Assembly: GCA_024711345.1 (NCBI GenBank)
Contig: JANJTA010000025.1
Coordinates: 1 to 64,000, forward strand
Origin: Rhodanobacter sp.
GTDB lineage: Bacteria > Pseudomonadota > Gammaproteobacteria > Xanthomonadales > Rhodanobacteraceae
Direction: 5' to 3'
Length of the DNA stretch: 64,000 nucleotides
In this document: piece after piece, positions 48,122 through 55,845 of the stretch
Layout of the letters: the number at the start of each line of letters is the position of its first letter
Numbering within the stretch: position 1 is the stretch's first letter
Made by a program: the position numbers and the translations under genes
Notes under the pieces: model-generated
Told to the model about the DNA's origin: nothing
Databases searched by the model: none
The model's input: the letters and a program-made list of their open reading frames with translations, nothing else

Positions 48122-48240
48122 CGAAACACTCCAGGCAATGGCATCGGTCGCCTTTGTAGCGCGCACCTGCGCGGCTGTCCATGCGAGCGGTTGCGATCGC
48201 CGGCTGCGGCGGCAAACGTGCAAGCGCAGCCACACGGCAC

Positions 48241-50007
48241 TCAGCCGTGCGGGCCGGCCTCGAACAGCCTGATCCGGTTGCGTCCCTCGTGCTTGGCCTG
48301 GTACAGGGCGCGGTCGGCGTCGATCATCAGCTGCCGCAGCTCGTAGCCGCAGCTGACCGCGGCAGCCACGCCGAAGCTGGCCGAGATCGGGATGCCGGGC
48401 GCATCCCCGGCGTTCGAGGCAGCGGCGATCGCCGCGCGTATCTGCTCGACCCTAGGCAGCGCGCTGTTCAGCGTGCACTCGGGCAACAGCAGGCCGAACT
48501 CCTCCCCACCAAGGCGGCCGAACACGTCGGTGGAGCGCAGATATGCCTGGCAGGCATCGACCGCGCGCTTCAGCACCCGGTCGCCCACCGCATGCCCATG
48601 TGTGTCGTTGACCAGCTTGAAGTGATCCAGGTCGATCAGCACCAGGCAGGCGTCGCGCGCCGATTTGCGGCAGTAACGCAGCTCCCGCTCGGCCTCGTTG
48701 ACGAAGTGCTGCCGGTTGAAGATGCCGGTGAGGCCGTCGCGCCGCGCCAGCCGCATGAAGCGCAATTGCGAACGCTTGATGCGGTATGCCCACAGTCCAA
48801 TGGATGCCAGCACAAGCAGCAGCAGCGCGATGTACAAGCGGCTGGTTTCCACCGCCTTGCGGTCCAGCTCTCCCTGCAGGGTGAGGATCTTGTTCTTCTT
48901 GTCGAGCCCATCGATCTGCAGCTTTTTCGCCAACATCTGCTGCTTGACGATCTGATAGGCCAGCGCCTTCGCGCTGAGCCGGCTCTGGTAGCCGTCGTGG
49001 GCAGTCATGTACTTTTCAAGGTACGCCAGCGAGTCCTTGCTGTCGCCCCGTTCCTTGGCGACTTCGTAAAGCACCCGATAGGCGCTGGCCGTCGACTCCG
49101 AATACTGCCTGCTGGCATTCGTCACCAGGGCGCTATTGGCAAATTTCACTGCCGAAGCAAGGTCCCCACTTTTCCAGTAAGCCGTGGCCAAGGTAGCCTC
49201 GAACTGGGCAATCTGGGGCGGAAAGCCTGCTTGCCGAACCTTCGGATAGTGTGCCTGCAACAAGCGGATGGCATGCGCGAATTTCCCTTGCCGCATTGAG
49301 AAACTCGCCAATTCATGCTGGAAGCCGAAGGAGAACAAGGTGTCGCCGGCCTTGTCGCAGGCTTCCGAACCATCGCGAAGCTGGTTAGTGGATAGCTGCG
49401 TGGCGCCACTCTCGAATAACGCATCGGCTTTGGAGAACCAGCCCATACATGCATTTTTGGCGTCGGTGCTTTCCTCGATTATTTGATCGGCATAACGAAT
49501 GGACTCATCGTACTGGCCAGCCTCGCCGTACAGTTGCGTGGCGACACCAAACCCCTGTATGCGGACATCACTTTCCTTCATGGTCGGCAGCTGGTCCAGC
49601 AACGGACCAAGCTTGGCAAAAGCCTCCTCATACCGTGACTCAGCCACCAGAAGGTCGATCACCGTGGCACTGGCGCGAAACGCGAGAGTAGGGTCCATGG
49701 TTTGGTCGGCGATCGCCGTCAACGATGGCAGGGCTTCTTTGTAGTTGCCTGCAAAGGCAACCTGCCGTGCCATAAGGTAACGTTGATGCAGCTTCTGCTG
49801 CGGCGAGAGCTTCATTGCAACCGCATCGAGTTGCCTCATCAGCTCATTGAACTTGGCGTGATTGGAGGACTCGACGCTTTCGGCTTGTATCAGCAACTGC
49901 GCAGGATCGTCGGATACCGGCGCAGTCGCAGCCATCGCGCCAGCTTCAGATAAAAGCAGAAACATGCAGCACGCGAATACCAACCCGTATCGGCCCACCC
50001 GGCCCAT
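48241..50007 (-). CDS. TPR-sensor diguanylate cyclase 1 (signal peptide-TPR-TM-GGDEF)
   Basis: 588 aa. A signal peptide (about 1-26) is followed by an alpha-helical TPR-type sensor (about 30-370) expected in the periplasm, a heptad-rich coiled coil (about 355-395), a membrane helix (about 398-416) and a GGDEF domain (about 425-580). The active site GGEEF is intact at 500-504, and RSTD at 491-494 is a correctly spaced I-site for product inhibition. It makes c-di-GMP. It stands 52 bp downstream of a borosin-type precursor gene and is a close paralogue of the protein at 51565-53376. Base composition of the N-terminal half is visibly lower in GC than the neighbours. Confidence 0.93.
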   Translation of the reverse strand: MGRVGRYGLVFACCMFLLLSEAGAMAATAPVSDDPAQLLIQAESVESSNHAKFNELMRQLDAVAMKLSPQQKLHQRYLMARQVAFAGNYKEALPSLTAIADQTMDPTLAFRASATVIDLLVAESRYEEAFAKLGPLLDQLPTMKESDVRIQGFGVATQLYGEAGQYDESIRYADQIIEESTDAKNACMGWFSKADALFESGATQLSTNQLRDGSEACDKAGDTLFSFGFQHELASFSMRQGKFAHAIRLLQAHYPKVRQAGFPPQIAQFEATLATAYWKSGDLASAVKFANSALVTNASRQYSESTASAYRVLYEVAKERGDSKDSLAYLEKYMTAHDGYQSRLSAKALAYQIVKQQMLAKKLQIDGLDKKNKILTLQGELDRKAVETSRLYIALLLLVLASIGLWAYRIKRSQLRFMRLARRDGLTGIFNRQHFVNEAERELRYCRKSARDACLVLIDLDHFKLVNDTHGHAVGDRVLKRAVDACQAYLRSTDVFGRLGGEEFGLLLPECTLNSALPRVEQIRAAIAAASNAGDAPGIPISASFGVAAAVSCGYELRQLMIDADRALYQAKHEGRNRIRLFEAGPHG

Positions 50008-50059
50008 GAGCTAGTCAGTGATCGCAAGCGCAGGAGCGGCAAGTCGTGAAGCCTGGTTC

Positions 50060-50356
50060 TCAATCTCCATCGCTTTTCTTCTCCTTGTCCTTGTCATCCC
50101 TCTTCTCTTCATCCTCTTCGCAGCTGCCGTCACACTCCTCCTGCTCCTCGCCCGGTTTGGCAGGGTGGATCAGGCAGCAGAAAGGATCCTGACCCAGCAA
50201 CGCCTGCAATCCCTGTTTATCCCTGGCAATAATCGCCACCCGCAATTCCGGATCAATCTCTGCACTGGCCAGCGCAAACCCAACTTCATCCTGAGATGCA
50301 TGACGCAATTGCGCGTCCTGCCCAATCCTTTCCAGAAAATCGATGACGCCCATCAT
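50060..50356 (-). CDS. Borosin-type precursor peptide A (98 aa)
   Basis: The N-terminal part (about 1-55) is a predicted helical domain with VIDFLERIGQDAQLRHAS and a second helix near IARDKQGLQALLG; this matches the borosin-binding domain of split borosin precursors such as SonA. It is followed by a short hydrophobic core candidate FCCLIHPA and an acidic/Lys-rich tail with a second Cys pair (EECDGSC). No signal peptide. A GGGGGTAG ribosome-binding site precedes ATG 50356. It is one of five paralogues; the tail shares EECDGSC with peptide C. Confidence 0.85.
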   Translation of the reverse strand: MMGVIDFLERIGQDAQLRHASQDEVGFALASAEIDPELRVAIIARDKQGLQALLGQDPFCCLIHPAKPGEEQEECDGSCEEDEEKRDDKDKEKKSDGD

Positions 50357-50528
50357 TGGTCTACCCCCTACAACTAGCGATTTCGATACTGCCTGTGGTC
50401 AATGCCAGTAAATCGAAAATCTGTCTCCCCCAACATGTCGGACGCAGGTCCGAACCCTTGCGCCAACATCGATTCCCAACACGACGTCCTGAAACAGCGT
50501 GAATGTTAAGTAGTCACCCATCGGAGCT

Positions 50529-50828
50529 CTATGCTGCCCTTTTATCGCTGTTGTCCTTCTCGGCATCATTCTTCCCGTCTTTGTCATCTTTTCCCGTGTA
50601 CTTCTTTTTTTCTTCGTCTTCATCGACCTTGGCCGGGTTGATATAGCAGCAGAAAACATCCTGCCCAAGCATCGCTCCTAGCCCCTGCACATCCTTCGCC
50701 AGAATGGCATCGCAAAACTTCGAATCTATCGATTGGTCTGCCAAAGTGGCGACAACCTTCTCCGAAGAAGCGTAACGCAGCTGCGCATCCTGGCCCACAC
50801 TTTCAAGAAAATCGATCACGTCGAACAT
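50529..50828 (-). CDS. Borosin-type precursor peptide B (99 aa)
   Basis: It begins MFDVIDFLESVGQDAQLRYAS, almost identical to peptide C over the first 20 residues, with a helix near ILAKDVQGLGAMLG and the core candidate FCCYINPA. The 45-residue tail is very rich in Lys, Asp and Glu and has no Cys. An AAGGAG lies 6 nt ahead of ATG 50828; a longer frame upstream is not needed. It lies 172 bp upstream of peptide A on the same strand, in DNA with clearly lower GC than the surroundings. Confidence 0.85.
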   Translation of the reverse strand: MFDVIDFLESVGQDAQLRYASSEKVVATLADQSIDSKFCDAILAKDVQGLGAMLGQDVFCCYINPAKVDEDEEKKKYTGKDDKDGKNDAEKDNSDKRAA

Positions 50829-51050
50829 CAGCCACTCCTTTCCATTGATTTTTTGTACCGCTAGAATCACCAACAACGAATAGTTCTGACGAAAGACTCA
50901 GCGCTTTCAACACGCCTGCCCGCCTTCATGCGTGGAATTGGCGAATGCTAGCAAAACCGCAGCGTCCATGATTAGAAAACGGGCGACGTAATAATGCTGA
51001 GCCGCCCGGCTTATTCACCTGAAACATCGGCTAGTCAGTGACCGCTGGGG
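50829..51050. other. Lower-GC spacer between precursor genes B and C, with duplicated motif
   Basis: 222 bp. GCTAGTCAGTGA (51030-51041) is repeated exactly at 50010-50021, just ahead of the GGDEF gene start. At the corresponding place here an ATG (51027, minus strand) opens a 33-codon frame ending at 50926 that resembles no neighbour. This is best read as the remains of a duplicated peptide-plus-downstream-gene unit. No convincing gene. Confidence 0.5.
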
Positions 51051-51344
51051 CTAAGAAGCAAGTTCTGAAGCATGGTTTTCGTCACCGCTCTTGTCCTTGC
51101 CCTGTTTACAGCTGCCGTCGCACTCCTCCATCTCCTCACCCGGTATGGCAGGATTGATCAGGCAACAGAAGGGATCCTGCCCCAGTATCGCGCCAAGCCC
51201 CTGCGCATCCTTCGCCAGGATGGCGTCGCGAAACTTCGAATCTATCGACGGACCCGCCAAAGTGGCAACAATCTCCTCCGAAGAGGCGTAACGCAGCTGC
51301 GCATCCTGCCCCACACTTTCAAGAAAATCGATCACATCGAACAT
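51051..51344 (-). CDS. Borosin-type precursor peptide C (97 aa)
   Basis: N-terminal MFDVIDFLESVGQDAQLRYAS, second helix ILAKDAQGLGAILG and core candidate FCCLINPA, then EECDGSC and a polar tail. It has the same borosin-binding-domain layout as peptides A and B. No signal peptide. GGGGGAAT lies ahead of ATG 51344. It is the first precursor after the second diguanylate cyclase gene (gap 220 bp), so it may have its own promoter. Confidence 0.85.
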   Translation of the reverse strand: MFDVIDFLESVGQDAQLRYASSEEIVATLAGPSIDSKFRDAILAKDAQGLGAILGQDPFCCLINPAIPGEEMEECDGSCKQGKDKSGDENHASELAS

Positions 51345-51564
51345 CGGTCATTCCCCCATGTCAGGATGATAGATGGCTGGCGATGATGGCCGCATCATCT
51401 TTCGGCAGATCTTTCCCCATTCCACACGCACGGCGCGCCGCAGGCCTCAAACTCCGGCCGCCCGGCGGGCTAAAAGTACACCTTTCCTTTGACGTCGCGC
51501 CATCGCATGGGTACGGGCGATGCCACCCTCGAGGCGGCAGACGAAACGGCTGATCGGAACCGGG

Positions 51565-53376
51565 TTAGTGCAGGCCGTCGACCGTCGCGGCAACGGCGGC
51601 CAGCTGCGGTTTCGATCGGCCGTCGCTGACGCTGACCCGGTTGCGGCCCTCACGTTTGGCGCGGTACAGGGCGTCATCGGCGTGGATCAGCAGCTGGCGC
51701 AGGTCATGCCCGGAATGCTTGGTGGTCGCCACGCCGAAGCTGGCCGAGACGCAGATTTCCTCGGTGGCATCGCCGCGGACCACCTCCGCGATCGCCAGGC
51801 GGATCCGTTCGGTCCGGCCCAGCACCTGCTCGAGCGTGCAGTCCGGCAACACGATGCCGAACTCCTCCCCGCCCAGGCGGCCGAAGATGTCGGTGGAGCG
51901 CAGATGGGCCTGGCAGGCATCCACCGCGCGCTTCAGCACGCGATCGCCCACCGCATGTCCGTAGGTATCGTTGACCGCCTTGAAGTGGTCCAGGTCGATC
52001 AGCACCAGGCAGGCTTCCCGGCCCGACTTCCGGCAGTACTGCAACTGCTGCTCGGCCTCATTGACGAAATGCTGCCGGTTGAAGATGTCCGTGAGCCCGT
52101 CGCGCCGCGCCTGCCGCATGAAACGCAACTGCGAGCGCTTGACGCGGTAAGCCCAGAAAGCAATGAACGCGAGCCCGCCGAGCAGGAGCACGATGTACAG
52201 CCGGCTGGTCTCGGCGGCCTTGCGGTCCAGAGCCTGCTGCAGCTGGAGGATCTCGTTCCGCTTGCTGAGGGTATCGATCTGCAGCTTCTTGGCAGCTAGC
52301 TGCTGCTGCACAGTCTGGTAGGCGAGCGCACGGGCATTCACCGCGTTCAGGTAGCCCTTGTTTGCCAGCATGTACTGCTCGTGATAGGCGAGAGCTTCGT
52401 CCAGGTGTCCCTGCTGCTTTTCGATCAGGTACAGGACACGGTAGGCGATGCTGAGCGACTCCGCGTACTCGTTGTGTTTGCTCTGTTCGACGACCCGAAG
52501 AGCAAACCGTTTGGCCTTCGCCAGCTGACCGGTACTCATGTGCGCCTCGGCCAGCAAGGCATCGAACTCGGAGATCAGCACTTGGTAATTGCTGCGTGTG
52601 ACACTGGCGTAATTGCTCTCCAGCAAGCTGACAGCCTCGTCGGCATGGCCGCGCTGGAGCGCCAGGCTGGCCATGTAGAACCTGATGCCATTGCTGTAGA
52701 GGGAATCCTTTGCTTCCGTGCAGATTTCGACACCCTTGCGGAATTGCTCGTCGATGCCCTCCAACTTGCCGCTCTTGTAGAGCGCGGCCAACCTGGCATG
52801 CTCGGCCTTGCAGCTGTACGGGCCGGGGCTTTCCTTGAAGACCTGGTCGGCATATTCGAAAGCCAAGTCGTACTGCCCAGCCCCCGCGTAGAGGTAAGCC
52901 GCGATGACGAGGGCCTGCCCGCGTGCGTCCGGATCGGTAATCTCTGGCAACTGGGCGAGGAGCTGGCTCTCCAGTTGGAACGCCTCCTCATAACGCGATC
53001 GCTCCGCCAGCGTGTTGACCTTCAGCACCTTGGTCCGGAACAAGACGGCGGCACTGGGGGACTTCTCCAGCAGTTCGCCGATCATGGCATCGGAAGTCAG
53101 GTAATCGCCGCGATAGGCAGCCTGCCATGCTTGGAGATAATGCAGGTAATCAACTTGGTCCGGCATCAGCGCGGGGCTGGCCTTGTCCAGTCGGTCAAGT
53201 ATCCTCTGGAACTCTCCCTGATCGGACAACTTGATGCTGTCCGCGTGCTTGAGCGACATCGAATCGTCACCCGCAACAGCGGGTACGACCGCCAAGGCCG
53301 CACCCGCCGCGAAATGCATACCGAGCAGGACAAGTCCGGTGATCACCACCCCATGGCGCCTGCTGGATGTGCGCAT
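51565..53376 (-). CDS. TPR-sensor diguanylate cyclase 2 (signal peptide-TPR-TM-GGDEF)
   Basis: 603 aa, paralogous to the cyclase at 48241-50007 along its whole length. A signal peptide (about 1-28), periplasmic TPR helices (about 40-370), coiled coil, membrane helix (about 395-415) and GGDEF domain follow in order. GGEEF is at 502-506 with an RSTD I-site nine residues earlier, so it should be active and feedback-inhibited. It starts only 3 bp after the stop of precursor peptide D, so the two are translationally linked. The sensor halves of the two cyclases differ more than the GGDEF halves. Confidence 0.93.
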   Translation of the reverse strand: MRTSSRRHGVVITGLVLLGMHFAAGAALAVVPAVAGDDSMSLKHADSIKLSDQGEFQRILDRLDKASPALMPDQVDYLHYLQAWQAAYRGDYLTSDAMIGELLEKSPSAAVLFRTKVLKVNTLAERSRYEEAFQLESQLLAQLPEITDPDARGQALVIAAYLYAGAGQYDLAFEYADQVFKESPGPYSCKAEHARLAALYKSGKLEGIDEQFRKGVEICTEAKDSLYSNGIRFYMASLALQRGHADEAVSLLESNYASVTRSNYQVLISEFDALLAEAHMSTGQLAKAKRFALRVVEQSKHNEYAESLSIAYRVLYLIEKQQGHLDEALAYHEQYMLANKGYLNAVNARALAYQTVQQQLAAKKLQIDTLSKRNEILQLQQALDRKAAETSRLYIVLLLGGLAFIAFWAYRVKRSQLRFMRQARRDGLTDIFNRQHFVNEAEQQLQYCRKSGREACLVLIDLDHFKAVNDTYGHAVGDRVLKRAVDACQAHLRSTDIFGRLGGEEFGIVLPDCTLEQVLGRTERIRLAIAEVVRGDATEEICVSASFGVATTKHSGHDLRQLLIHADDALYRAKREGRNRVSVSDGRSKPQLAAVAATVDGLH

Positions 53377-53379
53377 GCT

Positions 53380-53670
53380 CTAACCCAACGAAACAGCAGC
53401 CCCCAAATTTCGGGCCACTTTCGCCGACACTCTGGGTGAAGAAACTGCTTCAGCGTCATCCCCCTGCTCTTTGCCAAACGCCAAGAACCCAATGTTTGGA
53501 ACCATGCCAAGCAAAGCCTCCAGTCGGATCTGGCTACCAGCGCGAATGGCCTCCTGGATTTGAGGATCGAAACCCGCCGAAGTCAGTGCAAGCTCGAACT
53601 CACCCCCTGTTCCGCGGCCCAGCCGCGCATCCTGACCGACTTGATCAAGAAATCCGATGACGTCTGACAT
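53380..53670 (-). CDS. Divergent borosin-type precursor peptide D (96 aa)
   Basis: It begins MSDVIGFLDQVGQDARLGRG, in register with the other precursors, with a second helix (AIRAGSQIRLEALLG). The core position reads MVPNIGFLAFG, hydrophobic and Gly-containing, without the Cys-Cys-Pro-Ala of its relatives. The tail is Ala/Val/Ser-rich and not strongly acidic. AAGGGAG precedes ATG 53670. It is immediately upstream (3 bp) of the second diguanylate cyclase. Confidence 0.78.
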   Translation of the reverse strand: MSDVIGFLDQVGQDARLGRGTGGEFELALTSAGFDPQIQEAIRAGSQIRLEALLGMVPNIGFLAFGKEQGDDAEAVSSPRVSAKVARNLGAAVSLG

Positions 53671-53762
53671 AAGCAGTCTCCCTTAGTTGATGTTGGCTAA
53701 AACAGCACGCCCGATAGAGTCGGAATTCTTCGTGCGCAGTGCGCCGCCGAATCCTTCCTGCC

Positions 53763-54026
53763 TCAGGCTCGCCGTTGGTGGTAGCACTCATCCTCACCGA
53801 TGCCCGAATCTCGGTCAGCCTGGACCATGGCGGGCACCAGCATGCAACACACGTTCTTCGCACCCGCCAATGCGGTCAGCCGAGCCTGATCCTTCGCCAG
53901 CACGGCATCGCGCACCTCGGGGTCGACCTGGATATCGGCAAGCATGTGCTGCAGCTCCCCGGCGGAAGCATAGCGCAAGCTGGCGTTCTGACCGACGTTC
54001 TCAAGAAAATCGACGATATTCGACAA
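53763..54026 (-). CDS. Borosin-type precursor peptide E (87 aa)
   Basis: It starts with TTG at 54026 (CCGGAG ribosome-binding site upstream), reading (M)SNIVDFLENVGQNASLRYAS, then the helix VLAKDQARLTALAG and the core candidate VCCMLVPAM, with a short tail ending in ECYHQRRA. The open frame continues upstream to 54131, but that part lacks the family pattern. It is the precursor nearest to the methyltransferase gene (141 bp downstream of its stop) and lies 92 bp upstream of peptide D. Confidence 0.8.
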   Translation of the reverse strand: MSNIVDFLENVGQNASLRYASAGELQHMLADIQVDPEVRDAVLAKDQARLTALAGAKNVCCMLVPAMVQADRDSGIGEDECYHQRRA

Positions 54027-54167
54027 GGCGTATCTCCGGGGATAGTCAATGGATTGGAATGACGCGGCTGGCCTGATGCAGGGTGGAATGGTTTGCCCCC
54101 GCAGCAAAGTCTCAAAACCGCGCCGATTCATCCTAGGGACGACGCCAATGCCAACTTGCCGACTCGT

Positions 54168-54989
54168 TCACAAAACGCCGGCATCCTGCTTGATTTCCGC
54201 CTTGTCCAGCGCGTCCAGCCGCGCGCGCATTTCCAGGTCGGGCTGCAGCGGGCCGACCGGTGGCAGCACCACGGTGTCTTCCATGCCGACCTCCGCCTGC
54301 GGCAGCTCCGCCAGCCGGATCCGGCGGATGCGCGGCTGCTGGATCGGCAGGGTGGCGCCGCGGTAGATGGTGATCTCGTGGTCCAGCGGATACTCGCGCG
54401 CCAGTACCTCGACCAGCAGCTCGCGGTAGAGGGGGCCGGTGGAGAAGCGCGCCAGCGACTGGTCGCCGACCAGGCCCACCTGCCACAGCACCAGGTAGGC
54501 GGTCGGGTCGATCCGGCGTTTGTAGAACAGCAGCTGGCTGGCCTCGAAGTGCTGGCAGCCGTAGCGGCCCGGGTCGATGCCCAGGTCGGCATACAGGCAG
54601 TCCTCGGCCGAGATGCCCGGCTCCATGTGCGCCTCGTAGCCTTCGCTGCGGGCCACCTCGATCGACTTGTGCGGCGCCCAGGCAAACACGCCGGGATGGC
54701 CGTAGAACACGCCGCATACCCGCTTGCCTGCGCGCACCTCGGTGAGGATGGCCTCGACCATCTCGCGGTAGGTTTTCATGCGCGACTTGCCTTCGCGGTA
54801 GTACGGCTGCAGGCTGCGCACGTCCGGGTGCATCTTGTGCAGCCACATCTCCACGATGCCGTCGGAGAGTCCGGCGAACACCACGTCGGCCTGCTCGATG
54901 TAGCTGCGCGCCAGTGGGCCGAGGTGCGAGCCGAGGGTCATGCCCAGGCCCACGCAGACCAGGCTGCCGGGTGAAGGTGCTGCATCCAT
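54168..54989 (-). CDS. Split borosin alpha-N-methyltransferase (SonM/OphMA-like)
   Basis: A 273-aa tetrapyrrole-methylase-fold SAM enzyme. It closely follows the borosin methyltransferases that methylate peptide backbone nitrogens of a precursor: GSLVCVGLGMTLG (SAM loop), SYIEQADVVF, VFYGHPGVFAWAPHKSI, EPGISAEDCLYADLGIDPG, FEASQLLFYKR and YPLDHEITIYRGATLPIQ. The OphMA catalytic set Tyr66, Arg72, Tyr76, Tyr98 is present as Tyr64, Arg70, Tyr74, Tyr96. There is no fused precursor at the C-terminus, so it is the split type acting in trans. Siroheme and cobalamin methylases lack this combination. ATG 54989 is chosen; ATG 55022 is possible. It lies 63 bp downstream of the slipin gene. Confidence 0.92.
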   Translation of the reverse strand: MDAAPSPGSLVCVGLGMTLGSHLGPLARSYIEQADVVFAGLSDGIVEMWLHKMHPDVRSLQPYYREGKSRMKTYREMVEAILTEVRAGKRVCGVFYGHPGVFAWAPHKSIEVARSEGYEAHMEPGISAEDCLYADLGIDPGRYGCQHFEASQLLFYKRRIDPTAYLVLWQVGLVGDQSLARFSTGPLYRELLVEVLAREYPLDHEITIYRGATLPIQQPRIRRIRLAELPQAEVGMEDTVVLPPVGPLQPDLEMRARLDALDKAEIKQDAGVL

Positions 54990-55052
54990 GGTGGGTCGCT
55001 CGTCTTGGCGGAAAGCGGGCATTATTCACCCGCCGCCGACGGCTGCGCCACT

Positions 55053-55829
55053 TCAGTGGTCCGACGCTGCCCCGGGCTTCGCCGGCAGCACCTCCAGCAG
55101 CGGCTTGATCAGCTCCAGCGGCAGCGGGAACACCACGGTGGACGACTTGCCGTTGTTGGACATGTCGGCCAGCGTCTGCAGGTAGCGCAGCTGCAGCGCC
55201 TGTGGCTGCTGCGACAGCAGCGCGGCGGCGTCGCGCAGCTTCTCGGCGGCCTGCAGTTCGCCGTCGGCGTGGATCACCTTGGCGCGGCGCTCGCGCTCGG
55301 CCTCGGCCTGGCGGGCGATCGCGCGCACCATGGTCTCGTTGAGGTCGACGTCCTTGAGCTCCACGTTGGCGACCTTGATGCCCCACGGGTCGGTGGCCTC
55401 GTCGAGGATCGCCTGCAGGGTGTGATTGATCGAATCGCGCTGCGACAGGATCTCGTCCAGCTCGTGCTGGCCCAGCACCGAGCGCAACCGGGTCTGCGCC
55501 AGCTGGCTGGTGGCCTGCAGGAAGTTCTCCACCTGCAGCACCGACTTGTCCGGCTCCACCACGCGGAAGTAGACCACCGCGTTCACCCGCACCGAAACGT
55601 TGTCGCGCGAGATCACGTCCTGCGGCGGCACGTCCATCACGGTCACGCGCAGGTCGACGCGGATCATCCGCTGCACGAACGGCACCAGCAGCACCAGCCC
55701 CGGACCCTTGGTGCCGGTGTAGCGGCCCAGGGTCAGCACCACGCCGCGCTGGTACTCCGGCAGGATCTTTACCGCGGAGAACAGCAGCAGCGCGCCGAGG
55801 ATTACCAGAACGCCGACGAATCCGAACAT
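55053..55829 (-). CDS. Slipin/SPFH (Band 7) membrane protein
   Basis: 258 aa. One N-terminal hydrophobic helix (about 2-20) is followed by an SPFH domain: [60 protein letters not shown] and a coiled-coil C-terminal part rich in Glu/Ala/Arg ([14 protein letters not shown]). It probably forms oligomers at the inner membrane and partners with the NfeD protein encoded 16 bp upstream. ATG 55829 has AGGAG 6 nt upstream; ATG 55835 does not leave space. Confidence 0.93.
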   Translation of the reverse strand: MFGFVGVLVILGALLLFSAVKILPEYQRGVVLTLGRYTGTKGPGLVLLVPFVQRMIRVDLRVTVMDVPPQDVISRDNVSVRVNAVVYFRVVEPDKSVLQVENFLQATSQLAQTRLRSVLGQHELDEILSQRDSINHTLQAILDEATDPWGIKVANVELKDVDLNETMVRAIARQAEAERERRAKVIHADGELQAAEKLRDAAALLSQQPQALQLRYLQTLADMSNNGKSSTVVFPLPLELIKPLLEVLPAKPGAASDH

Positions 55830-55845
55830 GGTCATCTCCTGCCTT

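Noticed and set aside
50926-51027. 33-codon minus-strand frame as a sixth peptide gene
   Set aside because: No similarity to the precursor domain and no ribosome-binding site; more likely a relic of duplication.
48241-53376. Degenerate, non-catalytic GGDEF proteins
   Set aside because: Both retain GGEEF and a correctly spaced RxxD inhibitory site.
50060-54026. Nif11/nitrile-hydratase-type leader peptides
   Set aside because: FLE-V--D--L is shared, but the GQDAQL register, the helix spacing and the nearby methyltransferase fit borosin precursors better, and there are no lanthipeptide or cyclodehydratase enzymes.
54168-54989. Annotation as a uroporphyrin-III/cobalamin-precorrin methylase
   Set aside because: The fold is shared, but the Tyr/Arg/Tyr/Tyr borosin set and neighbouring precursor-like genes are present, and no tetrapyrrole genes are nearby.
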